A model generated the notes under the pieces. That model was not told where the DNA came from. It did no database searches and was given only the letters and a program-made list of their open reading frames with translations. Of a DNA stretch of 64,000 nucleotides, positions 46,907 through 56,566 are shown one piece after another. The stretch is from Parabacteroides sp. AD58 (GTDB taxonomy: Bacteria > Bacteroidota > Bacteroidia > Bacteroidales > Tannerellaceae): NCBI RefSeq assembly GCF_023744375.2, contig NZ_CP146284.1:3286001-3350000 (forward strand), given 5' to 3'. Within the stretch, counting starts at the first letter, position 1. Each line of letters begins with the position of its first letter. The translations under genes and the position numbers were made by a program.

Positions 46907-47779
46907 ATGAAAAAGGTATTAGTAGCATGTGTTTGTACAGCGATGTTGGCCTCTTGTGGCCAGCAATCCGCGGAGTATAAGAAACTCAAGGCGGAGAATG
47001 ATTCTCTTCGAATTGAAAATACAAAAGCCACCAGCGACTTGAATGAAATGCTGGCGACTTTAGATGATATTGAAACCGGCTTCCAGTCTATCAAGGATGC
47101 CGAGAACTATTTGTCTGTTCAGCAACAGGCCGGCGGTGAAATGACTCCGAGCCGTCGTGAACAGATTAAACAAAACATGCAGTTGGTGTCTGAAACCTTG
47201 AAGAAGAACAAGGCTCAGATTGAAGAGCTGCAGAAGAAGCTGAACCAGAGTGGCAATAAAAATGCGACATTGCAGAAGATGGTGAATCGTCTGTCAAAAG
47301 AATTGAATGAAAAGACAGCACAGATCGTTGCTTTGCAGGAAGATCTGGCCAACAAGAATGTACGTATTCAGGAGTTGGACAATATGGTAGCTTCATTGAA
47401 CGAAGATGTGGAAAACCTGTCAACAACAACTGCTGCCCAGTCTGAAAAGATCGATGCGCAAGACAAGGAATTGAACAAGGCTTATTATTGTTTTGGTACA
47501 TCGAAAGAACTGAAAGCCCAGAATATTTTGAGCAAGAAGGGTATTTTCTCAAAGACAAAAGTTTTGCAGGACGGTTTCAACAAAGATTATTTTATTACTA
47601 TTGATATCCGCGAAGTAACAGAGATTCCGTTGTTTGCTGCAAAAGCCAAACTGCAGTCGAACCATCCGGACGGCTCGTATGAATTTGTCAAGGATGAAGA
47701 CGGTAATATGACATTGAAGATTACTGATCCGAAAACATTCTGGAGCCTGAGCCGGTATTTGGTCATTGAAGTTGGATGA
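46907..47779 (+). CDS. Coiled-coil lipoprotein
   Basis: A 290-aa lipoprotein: signal MKKVLVACVCTAMLASC-GQQS. Residues about 25-195 are a long continuous helix/coiled coil with heptads (LKAENDSLRIENTKATSDL, KKNKAQIEELQKKLNQ, LQEDLANKNVRIQELDNMVASL); about 200-290 are a small beta domain (KDYFITIDIREVTEIPLFAAKAKL). The overlap of its stop with the next ATG couples it to the HAD gene. Function unknown. Confidence 0.75.
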   Translation: MKKVLVACVCTAMLASCGQQSAEYKKLKAENDSLRIENTKATSDLNEMLATLDDIETGFQSIKDAENYLSVQQQAGGEMTPSRREQIKQNMQLVSETLKKNKAQIEELQKKLNQSGNKNATLQKMVNRLSKELNEKTAQIVALQEDLANKNVRIQELDNMVASLNEDVENLSTTTAAQSEKIDAQDKELNKAYYCFGTSKELKAQNILSKKGIFSKTKVLQDGFNKDYFITIDIREVTEIPLFAAKAKLQSNHPDGSYEFVKDEDGNMTLKITDPKTFWSLSRYLVIEVG

Positions 47780-48471
47780 TGAAATATAAAAACCTGTTCA
47801 TTGATTTAGACGATACGCTTTGGGATACGTATCATAATAATAAAGAATGCCTCAAAGAGCTATATGCCGATTATAAGATGGATCGTCATTATGCCTCTTT
47901 CGAGGCATTTTTTGCTATCTATATGCCGCACAACGAAGAGCTGTGGGCAAAATACCGGAATGGTGAAATTGATCGGCAGACTTTGATAATCGACCGTTTC
48001 CGTTATGTGTTTCGTCCGTTAGGAATCGAAGATCCGAAAGAAATTCTTCGGATAAATAACGACTTCCTGCATCGGACGACCTTGCAGAAACGATTAGTGC
48101 CGGGAGCCATCGAGCTGCTGGAATATCTGCGTCCGAATTATCGGATGTTTATTCTTTCTAACGGATTTCGGGAGGTTCAGTCTCTGAAATTACAGAATTC
48201 GGGGCTGGCTCCTTATTTTGACCGTTTGATCTTGTCGGAAGATGCGAACATACAGAAACCGCATAAAGGAATATTCGATTATGCGTTGGTGAATACCAAT
48301 TCACGGCGGAACGAATCGTTGATGATTGGCGACAGTTGGGATGCTGATATCGTAGGTGCTTACCAGTCCCGCATAGATCAGATCTGGTTTAATCCGAAGG
48401 ACTGTCCTCCCAAAGGCTTTATTCCAACCTTTACCGTAAAGAAGTTAGACGAAATCAAAAATATATTGTAG
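47776..48471 (+). CDS. YjjG-type HAD noncanonical pyrimidine nucleotidase
   Basis: 231-aa cytoplasmic HAD phosphatase. Motif I is LFIDLDDTLWDT, motif II is FILSNGF, motif III/IV is MIGDSWDADIVGA. YjjG enzymes dephosphorylate noncanonical nucleotides such as 5-halouridine and dUMP derivatives, sanitising the pool; exact substrate here is not proved. ATG 47776 overlaps the stop of the preceding gene (ATGA); the next codon is also ATG. Confidence 0.85.
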   Translation: MMKYKNLFIDLDDTLWDTYHNNKECLKELYADYKMDRHYASFEAFFAIYMPHNEELWAKYRNGEIDRQTLIIDRFRYVFRPLGIEDPKEILRINNDFLHRTTLQKRLVPGAIELLEYLRPNYRMFILSNGFREVQSLKLQNSGLAPYFDRLILSEDANIQKPHKGIFDYALVNTNSRRNESLMIGDSWDADIVGAYQSRIDQIWFNPKDCPPKGFIPTFTVKKLDEIKNIL

Positions 48472-48474
48472 CCT

Positions 48475-49257
48475 ATGAAAAAACTAATTACTACTTGTGT
48501 CTCCTGGATAGCCGGAGTGGGACTTTTAGTAAGTTGCCAGTCGGAAAAATCAGATTGGAAATTAGTCTGGGAAGAGAATTTTGAACAGACGGATGCTTTT
48601 GACCCGGCTGTGTGGAGTAAGATACCGAGAGGAACATCGGATTGGGACCGGCATATGTCTGATTTTGATTCTTGTTATGCCATGCGCGACGGGAAATTGA
48701 TTCTGCGCGGGTTGGTGAATTATACGCAGAAAAATGATACCTCATCCGTATTGACGGGTGGTGTGTACAGTAAGGGAAAGAAACTGTTTGAACACGGACG
48801 TCTGGAAATCAATGCACGTTTGCATGGTGCACGAGGAGCATGGCCTGCTTTCTGGTTGCTGCCGGAAGATGAAAAGTGGCCGAATGGCGGTGAGATTGAC
48901 ATTATGGAGCGGTTGAATAATGATTCGATTGCTTATCAGACGGTACATTCACATTATACGTATGTACAAGGTATCAAGGATAATCCGAAACAAGGAAGTA
49001 CAGGCCTGATCAACCGGGATGACTTTAATGTGTATGCCGTAGAACTATATCCGGATAGTCTTTGCTTCTTTATTAATGATACCCATACATTTACTTACCC
49101 GCGCATTGAAACAGACAAGAAAGGACAATTCCCGTTCGATCGTCCTTACTATTTACTGTTGGACATGCAACTAGGAGGTTCATGGGTTGGAGCCGTGTAT
49201 AAGGAAGATTTACCAGTTGAAATGGAAATAGACTGGGTTCGTTTTTATCAGAAATAA
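48475..49257 (+). CDS. GH16 family glycoside hydrolase (lipoprotein)
   Basis: 260 aa. The signal ends in a lipobox (GVGLLVSC-QSEK). The GH16 catalytic motif is GGEIDIMERL (E-x-D-x-x-E: nucleophile and acid/base Glu), in a concanavalin-like beta jelly roll (LEINARLHGARGAWPAFWLLPEDE). Substrates of the family include laminarin, agar and mixed-linkage glucans; which is used here cannot be told. It starts 3 bases after the HAD gene. Confidence 0.9.
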   Translation: MKKLITTCVSWIAGVGLLVSCQSEKSDWKLVWEENFEQTDAFDPAVWSKIPRGTSDWDRHMSDFDSCYAMRDGKLILRGLVNYTQKNDTSSVLTGGVYSKGKKLFEHGRLEINARLHGARGAWPAFWLLPEDEKWPNGGEIDIMERLNNDSIAYQTVHSHYTYVQGIKDNPKQGSTGLINRDDFNVYAVELYPDSLCFFINDTHTFTYPRIETDKKGQFPFDRPYYLLLDMQLGGSWVGAVYKEDLPVEMEIDWVRFYQK

Positions 49258-49285
49258 CCTGTAAGACATTAAATGTAGCATAATC

Positions 49286-50044
49286 ATGAAAAAGTTATTA
49301 CTCACTTGTTCCTTTGTATTGTTGGCTGGACTTTCGCCGTTGTCGGCTCAAACACAGTTGGTAGCGCACCGTGGTTTCTGGGATCGGGAAGGATCAGCCC
49401 AGAATTCCATTGCTTCACTTGAAGCTTCGCATGAAGTACATGCGTATGGTTCAGAGTTGGATGTAATTATTACGGCTGACGGTATTCCGGTAGTACACCA
49501 CGATGATGAAGTGCAGGGAATGCGAATTGAAGATGCGTCTTATGAACAGATAAAGGACATCCAGTTGCAGAACGGAGAAGTTATTCCTACTTTTGAAAGT
49601 TATCTGCAGAAGTTTGCAACGCTTCCGGACATGAAGCTAGTTGTGGAAATCAAACCTCATAAGCGGGTTGTCAATGAAGACCGGGCTGTCAATGCAGTTG
49701 TTGCCTTGATAGAGAAATATCAGTTGGAAAACCGGGTTGATTATATCTCTTTCAGTATGAATATCTGTAAAGAACTGGTAGACCGTGTTCCGTATGCGTC
49801 GGTTGCTTATTTGAATGGCGAGGTTTCTCCTGCCGATTTGAAGCGCTTGGGCATGGATATGGATTACCATTATAAAGCCTTTGAAAAGAATCCTACCTGG
49901 ATACAGGAAGCAAAAGAGCTTGGAGTAAAAGTAAACGTCTGGACCGTCAACGATCCGGTTTTAATGCAATCGCTGATGGATCAGGGCGTTGATTTCATCA
50001 CGACAGACAAGCCTCTGGAGTTTAATAAACTCAAAGCTGAATAA
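49286..50044 (+). CDS. Glycerophosphodiester phosphodiesterase
   Basis: 252-aa secreted enzyme: signal MKKLLLTCSFVLLAGLSPLSA-QTQL. The catalytic motifs are LVAHRGFWDREGSAQNS, SELDVIITADGIPVVHHDDEV (the E-x-D metal site and second His), and the TIM-barrel end TVNDPVLMQSLMDQGVDFITTDKP. It hydrolyses glycerophosphodiesters to glycerol 3-phosphate and alcohol. It follows the GH16 gene by 28 bases and is closed by the hairpin at 50064. Confidence 0.92.
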   Translation: MKKLLLTCSFVLLAGLSPLSAQTQLVAHRGFWDREGSAQNSIASLEASHEVHAYGSELDVIITADGIPVVHHDDEVQGMRIEDASYEQIKDIQLQNGEVIPTFESYLQKFATLPDMKLVVEIKPHKRVVNEDRAVNAVVALIEKYQLENRVDYISFSMNICKELVDRVPYASVAYLNGEVSPADLKRLGMDMDYHYKAFEKNPTWIQEAKELGVKVNVWTVNDPVLMQSLMDQGVDFITTDKPLEFNKLKAE

Positions 50045-50063
50045 TAAGATTTACTATAAACGG

Positions 50064-50100
50064 CAATTGGCTGACTTCCATCACGGAAGTCAGCCAATTG
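50064..50100. terminator. Bidirectional terminator hairpin
   Basis: A perfect 16-base stem (50064-50079 against 50085-50100) with loop ATCAC, between the convergent phosphodiesterase and GH13 genes. Confidence 0.8.
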
Positions 50101-50147
50101 TGTTGTTATCGGTAGGATAATGATCTTGTTAGGCAACAGTTTATTCC

Positions 50148-51989
50148 CTATAACTCCAGAATGTAGACACCGCGGGCATCAACTGGCAGGGATGAATCAA
50201 TACTGATTGATTTACCACTGATAATATCTTGCCCGATGCGCTTTTCTTGAATGACTTCTTGGAATCGGCTCATATCCAAAGTCTGTTTTTCATCGGTACC
50301 ATTCATGATAACGAGTACGGTTTTATCATTCTTGATACGGGCATAGACATAACACCCGCTTCCATCCGGCGTGTAATGAACTAACTTACCCGTAGTGACA
50401 GCTTCAGATTGTTGTCTCCATTTCAACAGTTTCTGCAGATAGTTCCATGCCTCGTTCTGCAATTCTGTTCTTCCAGCAGAAGTAAATGCATCAACAGGAT
50501 CGCCAGCCCAGCCACCAGGAAAATCTTTCCGGATGTTCCCGTCTCCTTCTGATTTATTCCCATACATCAGAATCTCTGTTCCGTAATAAATTTGAGGAAT
50601 GCCACGAGTCGTTAATAAGAAAGCAATAGCCTGTTTGTATCTGCGCAGGTCACTTTCTCCCTTTTGAGAGAAGCGACTCAGATCGTGATTGTCGAGGAAG
50701 ATCAAAATATTGTTGGGATCAGGGAACAGAAAGTCCTGGGCAATGACTTCGTAAATCTTAAACAATCCGGCTTCTGATCCTTCCTGACTGGAACAGACTT
50801 CGTTGAACGCCTTTTGGCAAGTGAAGGTTAAATCAAAGTCCATAACAGTTTTCAGATGACTGTCTTTGTCGTTAATGGGTGAACCAGCTTGCCACCAGGC
50901 AGAAGCACTACCTCTGGGGTACCAAGCTTCACCAACAATATTGAAATCGGGATATTCTCTTTCGACTTCTTGGCACCACTCAGCCATAAAATTGTAATCG
51001 GCATATGGATGTGTATCTTGTCGGATACCATCGATCCGGGCATATTCAATCCACCAAATGCTATTCTGAATCAGATAACGGGCAAGATGTCTGTTCTGTT
51101 GGTTTAAGTCAGGCATACCTCGAGTAAACCAGCCCTTAACCAGAAGGTCTTTTTCTGATTGGGGTGCATGCACATCCATGATTGTCCATTTAAAATGAGT
51201 TGTCTGCACAAACTCCGACTGATTATTCAGCCAGTCGGAACACGGTAGATCTTTCATCCACCAATGAGAACTTCCACAATGATTGAAGATCATGTCCATA
51301 ACGACCTTCATACCTTTTGCATGGGCTTTGTCTACCAGCTCTACATATTCTTCGTTACTTCCAAAACGAGGATCTACCTGATAGAAGTCTGTAATCGCAT
51401 ATCCATGATAAGAACCTCCCGGCATCTTATTTTCCAAGACTGGATTCAGCCAGATCGTTGTGAAGCCTAAATCCTGAATATAGTCTAACTTGTTGATGAT
51501 TCCCCGTAAGTCACCACCATGACGGGCGTTGGGTTTAGAACGATCGACCTTGACATCTTCCAGATTGTCATTTGATGAATCAGCATTAGCGAAACGGTCC
51601 GGCGTAATTAAATACATGACATCGGCTGGTGTAAAGCCGGCTGCACCGGCTTTACGGTTTCGTTCTTTCAATTCAATATGCTTTACTTGTGTCTTCTTTC
51701 CTTTTTGGAAAGTGATGTTGAGCGTTCCAGGAGCAGTTCCCTTCGAAATGTTGAGGTAAAGAAATAGATAATTGGGGTTTTCTACATTTACCACTTCTTT
51801 GATTGTAACTCCCGGATAATCTATAGCAACCTCAGATCCTGCTAAGTTGTCTCCATAGACCATTAGCTGTAATTCCGGATTTTGCATTCCAATCCACCAG
51901 CAGGCGGGTTCTAACCGTTTAATTTCAATGGACATAGCCGAGCTTGATATCCATCCGATGATCATGATTAATAAGATTAGCCTTTTCAT
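50148..51989 (-). CDS. GH13 alpha-amylase/neopullulanase (SusA-like)
   Basis: 613-aa periplasmic enzyme with a signal peptide near the start (MIIGWISSSAMS). An N-terminal beta domain (about 25-120) precedes the GH13 barrel: DMIFNHCGSSH, the nucleophile Asp in ARIDGIRQDTHPY, the acid/base Glu in FNIVGEAWY, and FLDNHDLSRF. A C-terminal beta domain ends the protein. This arrangement fits SusA, which degrades malto-oligosaccharides and pullulan, but no susB-susG genes are adjacent. Confidence 0.88.
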   Translation of the reverse strand: MKRLILLIMIIGWISSSAMSIEIKRLEPACWWIGMQNPELQLMVYGDNLAGSEVAIDYPGVTIKEVVNVENPNYLFLYLNISKGTAPGTLNITFQKGKKTQVKHIELKERNRKAGAAGFTPADVMYLITPDRFANADSSNDNLEDVKVDRSKPNARHGGDLRGIINKLDYIQDLGFTTIWLNPVLENKMPGGSYHGYAITDFYQVDPRFGSNEEYVELVDKAHAKGMKVVMDMIFNHCGSSHWWMKDLPCSDWLNNQSEFVQTTHFKWTIMDVHAPQSEKDLLVKGWFTRGMPDLNQQNRHLARYLIQNSIWWIEYARIDGIRQDTHPYADYNFMAEWCQEVEREYPDFNIVGEAWYPRGSASAWWQAGSPINDKDSHLKTVMDFDLTFTCQKAFNEVCSSQEGSEAGLFKIYEVIAQDFLFPDPNNILIFLDNHDLSRFSQKGESDLRRYKQAIAFLLTTRGIPQIYYGTEILMYGNKSEGDGNIRKDFPGGWAGDPVDAFTSAGRTELQNEAWNYLQKLLKWRQQSEAVTTGKLVHYTPDGSGCYVYARIKNDKTVLVIMNGTDEKQTLDMSRFQEVIQEKRIGQDIISGKSISIDSSLPVDARGVYILEL

Positions 51990-52052
51990 ATATCTGTTTG
52001 TTTAATGATTACATATATAATAAGGTATAAGAAAACTTGTTATTCACAGCCA

Positions 52053-54434
52053 TTAAAGAGTAATTGTTGTCTTGAGCGGTAATGATTCGGATGACCCACC
52101 AGCCATGAAGATAAACTCTCCCGGTTCAAGTTCCCATTTGCCGTTACCCTGGTATAATTCCAGTTCCTTTTTGTCTACGAGCAATTCTACCACTTTGCTT
52201 TCTCCTGCTTTGAAGTGTTCGCGTTTGAATGCTTTCAGATTCTTTTCTGGAGTACTGTGTGATGAAATCACGTCTTTTACATATACTTGGACGACTTCAT
52301 CGCCATCATAGTTACCTTTATTAGTAATGGTAACAGCGATTTTAACATGTGAATCTGTTGGAGTTACTTCCATATGGTCATAACTGAAACTCGTATAACT
52401 CAGTCCGTATCCAAATGGATATAGCGGATTGGCATCACCTTCAATATAACCTCTACGGTTTGCGCCCCGTTTGGGATTATAAAAGACAGGCAATTGTCCG
52501 ACATTTTTAGGAACAGAAATCGCTAATCGTCCGGCCGGATTATAATCTCCGAAAAGGACATCTGCTATTGCGTTACCACCTTCAGCACCCGGATACCAGG
52601 CGTCCAATAACGCATCTGCTTTCTCCTGGCAGTTTTCTACCGCTAATGGTCGTCCTTTGATCAATACGACTACCAGTGGTTTGCCGGTTTCTTTCATCAT
52701 ATCTAGCAATTCATTCTGCCGGCCAAGCAAGTCTAATGTACAGCGGTCGTTACCTTCACCGCTATCCATGTCGCTTAACTCATTCCTGCTGGCCTTTGCT
52801 GCTCCGGTTGCTTCAAATTCGGCCGAGAAATCCCGGGCGCTGGATCCACCTAAAACCAATATGATGACATCGCTCTTTTCGGCGGCAGCTCGGGCTTCAG
52901 CCATTCCTTCGTCAGACATGTCTCGAATGGCACAACCTTTAGCATAGTTTATTTCTGCGTTAGGTACAGCTTTCTTAACTCCGTCCAGAACCGTGATGAC
53001 GCTGCCTTCTGGCTGGGGTGCTGTATAGTCGCCCAACATATTATAAGGAGTATCTGCATTCGGACCAATTACGGCAATGGAACGGATCTTATCTTTTTGT
53101 AAAGGTAAGACCTGATTCTCATTCTTTAGCAAGACAATAGACTGGCGGGCCACTTCACGGGCCAATGCACGATGTTCGCTTAATTCAGTTTCTGTCAATT
53201 CATTTTTAGGGTTTATAAATGGTTCATCAAACAGTTTCCATTGAAATTTCAAGTAAAGGATTTTCTTGACGGCCTCGTCAATCTGTTTCTCTGATATTTT
53301 CCCTTCTTTAACCAGTTCCGGTAAATTCCGGTAGGCTTGTCCACCTAAGTCTGATTCAACTCCAGCCTGAAATGCAATATCGGCAGCTTCTTTTAAGTTT
53401 CCGGCTACACCATGACCTGTCATCCCGTCGATCGAAAAGAGATCTGAAACCACAAAACCTTTGAAATTCCATGTATCTTTCAGTAAATCGGTAATTAACT
53501 TCTTATTTCCGGTACACGGAACTCCATCAATTTCATTGTAGGATGTCATAAGAGACAGCAGGCCGGCCTCGACAACTTTACGGAACGGAGGAAGGATAAC
53601 TTCTTGCATTTCATTTTCTCCCATGTGAGCGGCACCTCCGTTGTGTCCGCCTTCCGTCCATCCATAAGCGGTAAAATGTTTAACCGTTGAAATGATGGGA
53701 TATTCTGGGTTGTTCTGCATTCCTTCTACAATGGCTTTTCCAAGTTCTCCGGATAAATATGTGTCTTCCCCAAATCCCTCTTCAACTCGTGACCAGCGTG
53801 GATCTCGGGCCAGGTCGATTACAGGACCATAGCCGATATGTCCGCCTTGTTTACGTACTTCTTTGGCTTGAGCAGCTCCCAGTCGGCGCAATAAATCCGG
53901 ATTCCACGTTGATGCTTGTCCGATGCCTGTAGGAAAAGAGGTCGTTCCGATAGCCATATGTCCGTGCGGACATTCTTCTGCCAAGAACATTGGAATGCCT
54001 AACCTGGTTTCTTCTATGCAATAATGCTGGAGCAGGTTTGTCGCTTCAATGGCATAATGCGTATTTAATCCATTCTTCAATGTCTTTTGAGTCCAAGGAT
54101 CGGCACGCATAAAACCCCATAAACTACCTGTTCCATGTTCAACAACGACTTTACGGGCTTCATCCGTCAGTGTTATTTTATTCCCTTCCCGACTGAAAAG
54201 TGGCCATCCGAATTCAGCTAATAGCTGGCCGGTCTTTTCTTCCAGCGTCATTTGATTAAGCAAATCATTGACTCGATCTTCTATTGGTTTTGTCGGATCT
54301 TCATAGATGTCCTTCTTTTGATTCTTGTTGAAGTCTATCCAACCTTTCTGGTAGATGTTAGATTTCTGGTTAGCCGCATAGCTTAATGTAGATGCTCCTA
54401 ATAGTGAGCAAAGTAAAATGGATGTAATTCTCAT
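52053..54434 (-). CDS. GH3 beta-glucosidase/xylosidase (BglX-like)
   Basis: 793-aa exported glycosidase with signal SLLGASTLSYA-ANQK. The GH3 N-domain has RDPRWSRVEEGFGEDTYLSG and the nucleophile Asp in GFVVSDLFSI; the C-domain carries a later GGSSARDFSAEFEATG segment, and a fibronectin-like domain follows with YGLSYTSFSYDHME. Substrate class (beta-glucosides or xylosides) is not resolved. It lies 63 bases upstream of the GH13 gene and may be in the same transcript. Confidence 0.9.
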   Translation of the reverse strand: MRITSILLCSLLGASTLSYAANQKSNIYQKGWIDFNKNQKKDIYEDPTKPIEDRVNDLLNQMTLEEKTGQLLAEFGWPLFSREGNKITLTDEARKVVVEHGTGSLWGFMRADPWTQKTLKNGLNTHYAIEATNLLQHYCIEETRLGIPMFLAEECPHGHMAIGTTSFPTGIGQASTWNPDLLRRLGAAQAKEVRKQGGHIGYGPVIDLARDPRWSRVEEGFGEDTYLSGELGKAIVEGMQNNPEYPIISTVKHFTAYGWTEGGHNGGAAHMGENEMQEVILPPFRKVVEAGLLSLMTSYNEIDGVPCTGNKKLITDLLKDTWNFKGFVVSDLFSIDGMTGHGVAGNLKEAADIAFQAGVESDLGGQAYRNLPELVKEGKISEKQIDEAVKKILYLKFQWKLFDEPFINPKNELTETELSEHRALAREVARQSIVLLKNENQVLPLQKDKIRSIAVIGPNADTPYNMLGDYTAPQPEGSVITVLDGVKKAVPNAEINYAKGCAIRDMSDEGMAEARAAAEKSDVIILVLGGSSARDFSAEFEATGAAKASRNELSDMDSGEGNDRCTLDLLGRQNELLDMMKETGKPLVVVLIKGRPLAVENCQEKADALLDAWYPGAEGGNAIADVLFGDYNPAGRLAISVPKNVGQLPVFYNPKRGANRRGYIEGDANPLYPFGYGLSYTSFSYDHMEVTPTDSHVKIAVTITNKGNYDGDEVVQVYVKDVISSHSTPEKNLKAFKREHFKAGESKVVELLVDKKELELYQGNGKWELEPGEFIFMAGGSSESLPLKTTITL

Positions 54435-54697
54435 ATTTGTTTTTCTGATTTAGATTATATAATGAAGTAAAAGTAGCTAATTAATTATTTATTCTTGAAC
54501 TCTGTTTGCTTATATTAATAATTAATAATGATTCATGTAGATTTCGCATGATTCTGATGATTGATTAATTTGCATGTAACTGGTGCAATGAGTTGGAATT
54601 ACAGCGATGATTACTGGAATATTTTATAAATTCGCACACTCTTCCATGCTTGTCTTTAGGTTGAAGAGAGAAATACGTATTCAAATAATAAAAGCTT

Positions 54698-56545
54698 ATG
54701 AAAGATTTTCTGCGCATATTGAAGCGCTTCGTTCCTCCTTATAAGAAGTATTTAGTCGGTAATATTCTGTTTAATATACTTTCTGCAATCTTGAATCTGT
54801 TTTCTTTTGCCTTGATAATACCTATTTTGCAGATTCTGTTTAAAATAGACAAAGGCATTTATACATATATGCCTATGGCTATCGATTGGGGAAGTTGGGA
54901 TTCGATAAAAACTTTACCGGAAATTTGGAAAAACAATTTCTTTTGGTTTGTAAGTGATTTGATAGAACGGGATGGTGGTTCGTTTACATTAATTGTATTA
55001 GGTGTTTTCCTGGTAGTCATGACCTTCCTGAAGGTTGCTTCCATGTATCTGGCATTTTATATGATGATTCCCATTCGTACGGGTGTGGTTCGTGATATCC
55101 GGAATCAGATCAACCGGAAAATTACACAACTTTCTTTAGGCTTTTTCTCGGAAGAACGAAAAGGAGATATTCTGGCACGCGTCTCAGGCGATGTGAATGA
55201 AATAGAAGCATCTATTATGAGTTCACTGGATATGTTATTTAAGAATCCTATATTGATAACTATTTATCTGGTGGGCATGATTTTAATTAGTTGGCAATTG
55301 ACGTTGTTCGTATTTATTTTGCTCCCTTTTGCGGGATATGTAATGGGACAGGTCGGAAAGAAACTGAAACGCCGTTCGCTGGAAGGTCAACAACAGTGGG
55401 GAGCGTTGATGAGCCAAATAGAAGAAACTTTGGGTGGATTACGCATTATCAAGGCCTTTAATGCGGAGAAAAAGATACAAGATCGTTTTGAACGTGCCAA
55501 TGAACAGTTTCGTCAGACGACAACACGGGTATATCGCCGTCAGCAGATGGCTCATCCGATGAGTGAATTTTTAGGGACAGCAACCATTGCTATTGTCTTG
55601 TGGTATGGCGGTTCACTGATTTTGAGCAATAACAGTTCGATTGATGCGGCAACTTTTATTTATTACTTGGTGATTTTCTATAGCATCATCAATCCGGCGA
55701 AAGATTTGAGTAAAGCGGCCTATGCGATACAAAAAGGATTGGCTTCAATGACGAGAATTGATAAGATATTGATGGCCCAGTCGGATATTAATGATCCGGA
55801 GCAGCCAAAGCCGGTATCATTTACACGTTCTATTGAATATCGGAATGTCTGGTTCCGTTATCGGAATGACTGGGTGCTGAAAGGAATCAACTTGACAATT
55901 CCTAAAGGCAAGACGATTGCGCTGGTGGGGCAGTCCGGTTCAGGAAAAAGTACATTAGTTGATCTGCTGCCTCGTTTCTATGATGTTTCAGAAGGTTCAA
56001 TAACGATCGATGATACTGATATTCGCCAGGTGAAGTTGGTCGATTTGCGAGGCCTGATGGGAAATGTAAACCAGGAGGCTATATTATTTAATGATACCTT
56101 TTACAATAATATAGCTTTTGGCGTTGAAGGAGCAACGAGAGAGGAAGTAGAAGAAGCGGCGAAAATAGCCAATGCACATGATTTTATCATGGCTTCCGAG
56201 AATGGTTATGATACGAATATTGGTGATCGAGGAGGAAAACTGTCGGGAGGACAGCGTCAGCGAATCAGTATTGCTCGTGCTATTTTAAAGAATCCTCCTA
56301 TTTTGATTTTAGATGAAGCTACTTCTGCTTTGGATACGGAGTCAGAGCATCTGGTTCAGGAAGCTTTGGAAAATTTGATGCGTAATCGAACAACTATTGT
56401 TATTGCGCATCGTTTGTCGACGATAAAGAATGCAGATGAAATATGTGTCATGCACGAAGGTGAAATTGTTGAACGTGGTTGCCATGAAGATTTACTGAAA
56501 CTGAATGGCTATTATAAGCGTTTGTGTGATATGCAAAGTTTCTAA
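54698..56545 (+). CDS. ABC exporter, MsbA-like (lipid A flippase type)
   Basis: 615-aa inner-membrane protein: six membrane helices in residues about 15-320 (ABC_membrane domain) fused to a nucleotide-binding domain. Walker A is GQSGSGKSTL, the signature is LSGGQRQRISIARA, Walker B is ILILDEATSALD, with the H-loop in AHRLSTI. The arrangement matches MsbA-type half transporters, whose dimer flips lipid A. It is 21 bases upstream of the GH95 gene; the 263-base gap before it is AT-rich and shows no clear promoter. Confidence 0.88.
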   Translation: MKDFLRILKRFVPPYKKYLVGNILFNILSAILNLFSFALIIPILQILFKIDKGIYTYMPMAIDWGSWDSIKTLPEIWKNNFFWFVSDLIERDGGSFTLIVLGVFLVVMTFLKVASMYLAFYMMIPIRTGVVRDIRNQINRKITQLSLGFFSEERKGDILARVSGDVNEIEASIMSSLDMLFKNPILITIYLVGMILISWQLTLFVFILLPFAGYVMGQVGKKLKRRSLEGQQQWGALMSQIEETLGGLRIIKAFNAEKKIQDRFERANEQFRQTTTRVYRRQQMAHPMSEFLGTATIAIVLWYGGSLILSNNSSIDAATFIYYLVIFYSIINPAKDLSKAAYAIQKGLASMTRIDKILMAQSDINDPEQPKPVSFTRSIEYRNVWFRYRNDWVLKGINLTIPKGKTIALVGQSGSGKSTLVDLLPRFYDVSEGSITIDDTDIRQVKLVDLRGLMGNVNQEAILFNDTFYNNIAFGVEGATREEVEEAAKIANAHDFIMASENGYDTNIGDRGGKLSGGQRQRISIARAILKNPPILILDEATSALDTESEHLVQEALENLMRNRTTIVIAHRLSTIKNADEICVMHEGEIVERGCHEDLLKLNGYYKRLCDMQSF

Positions 56546-56566
56546 CTTAAATAATACAGGTAGATA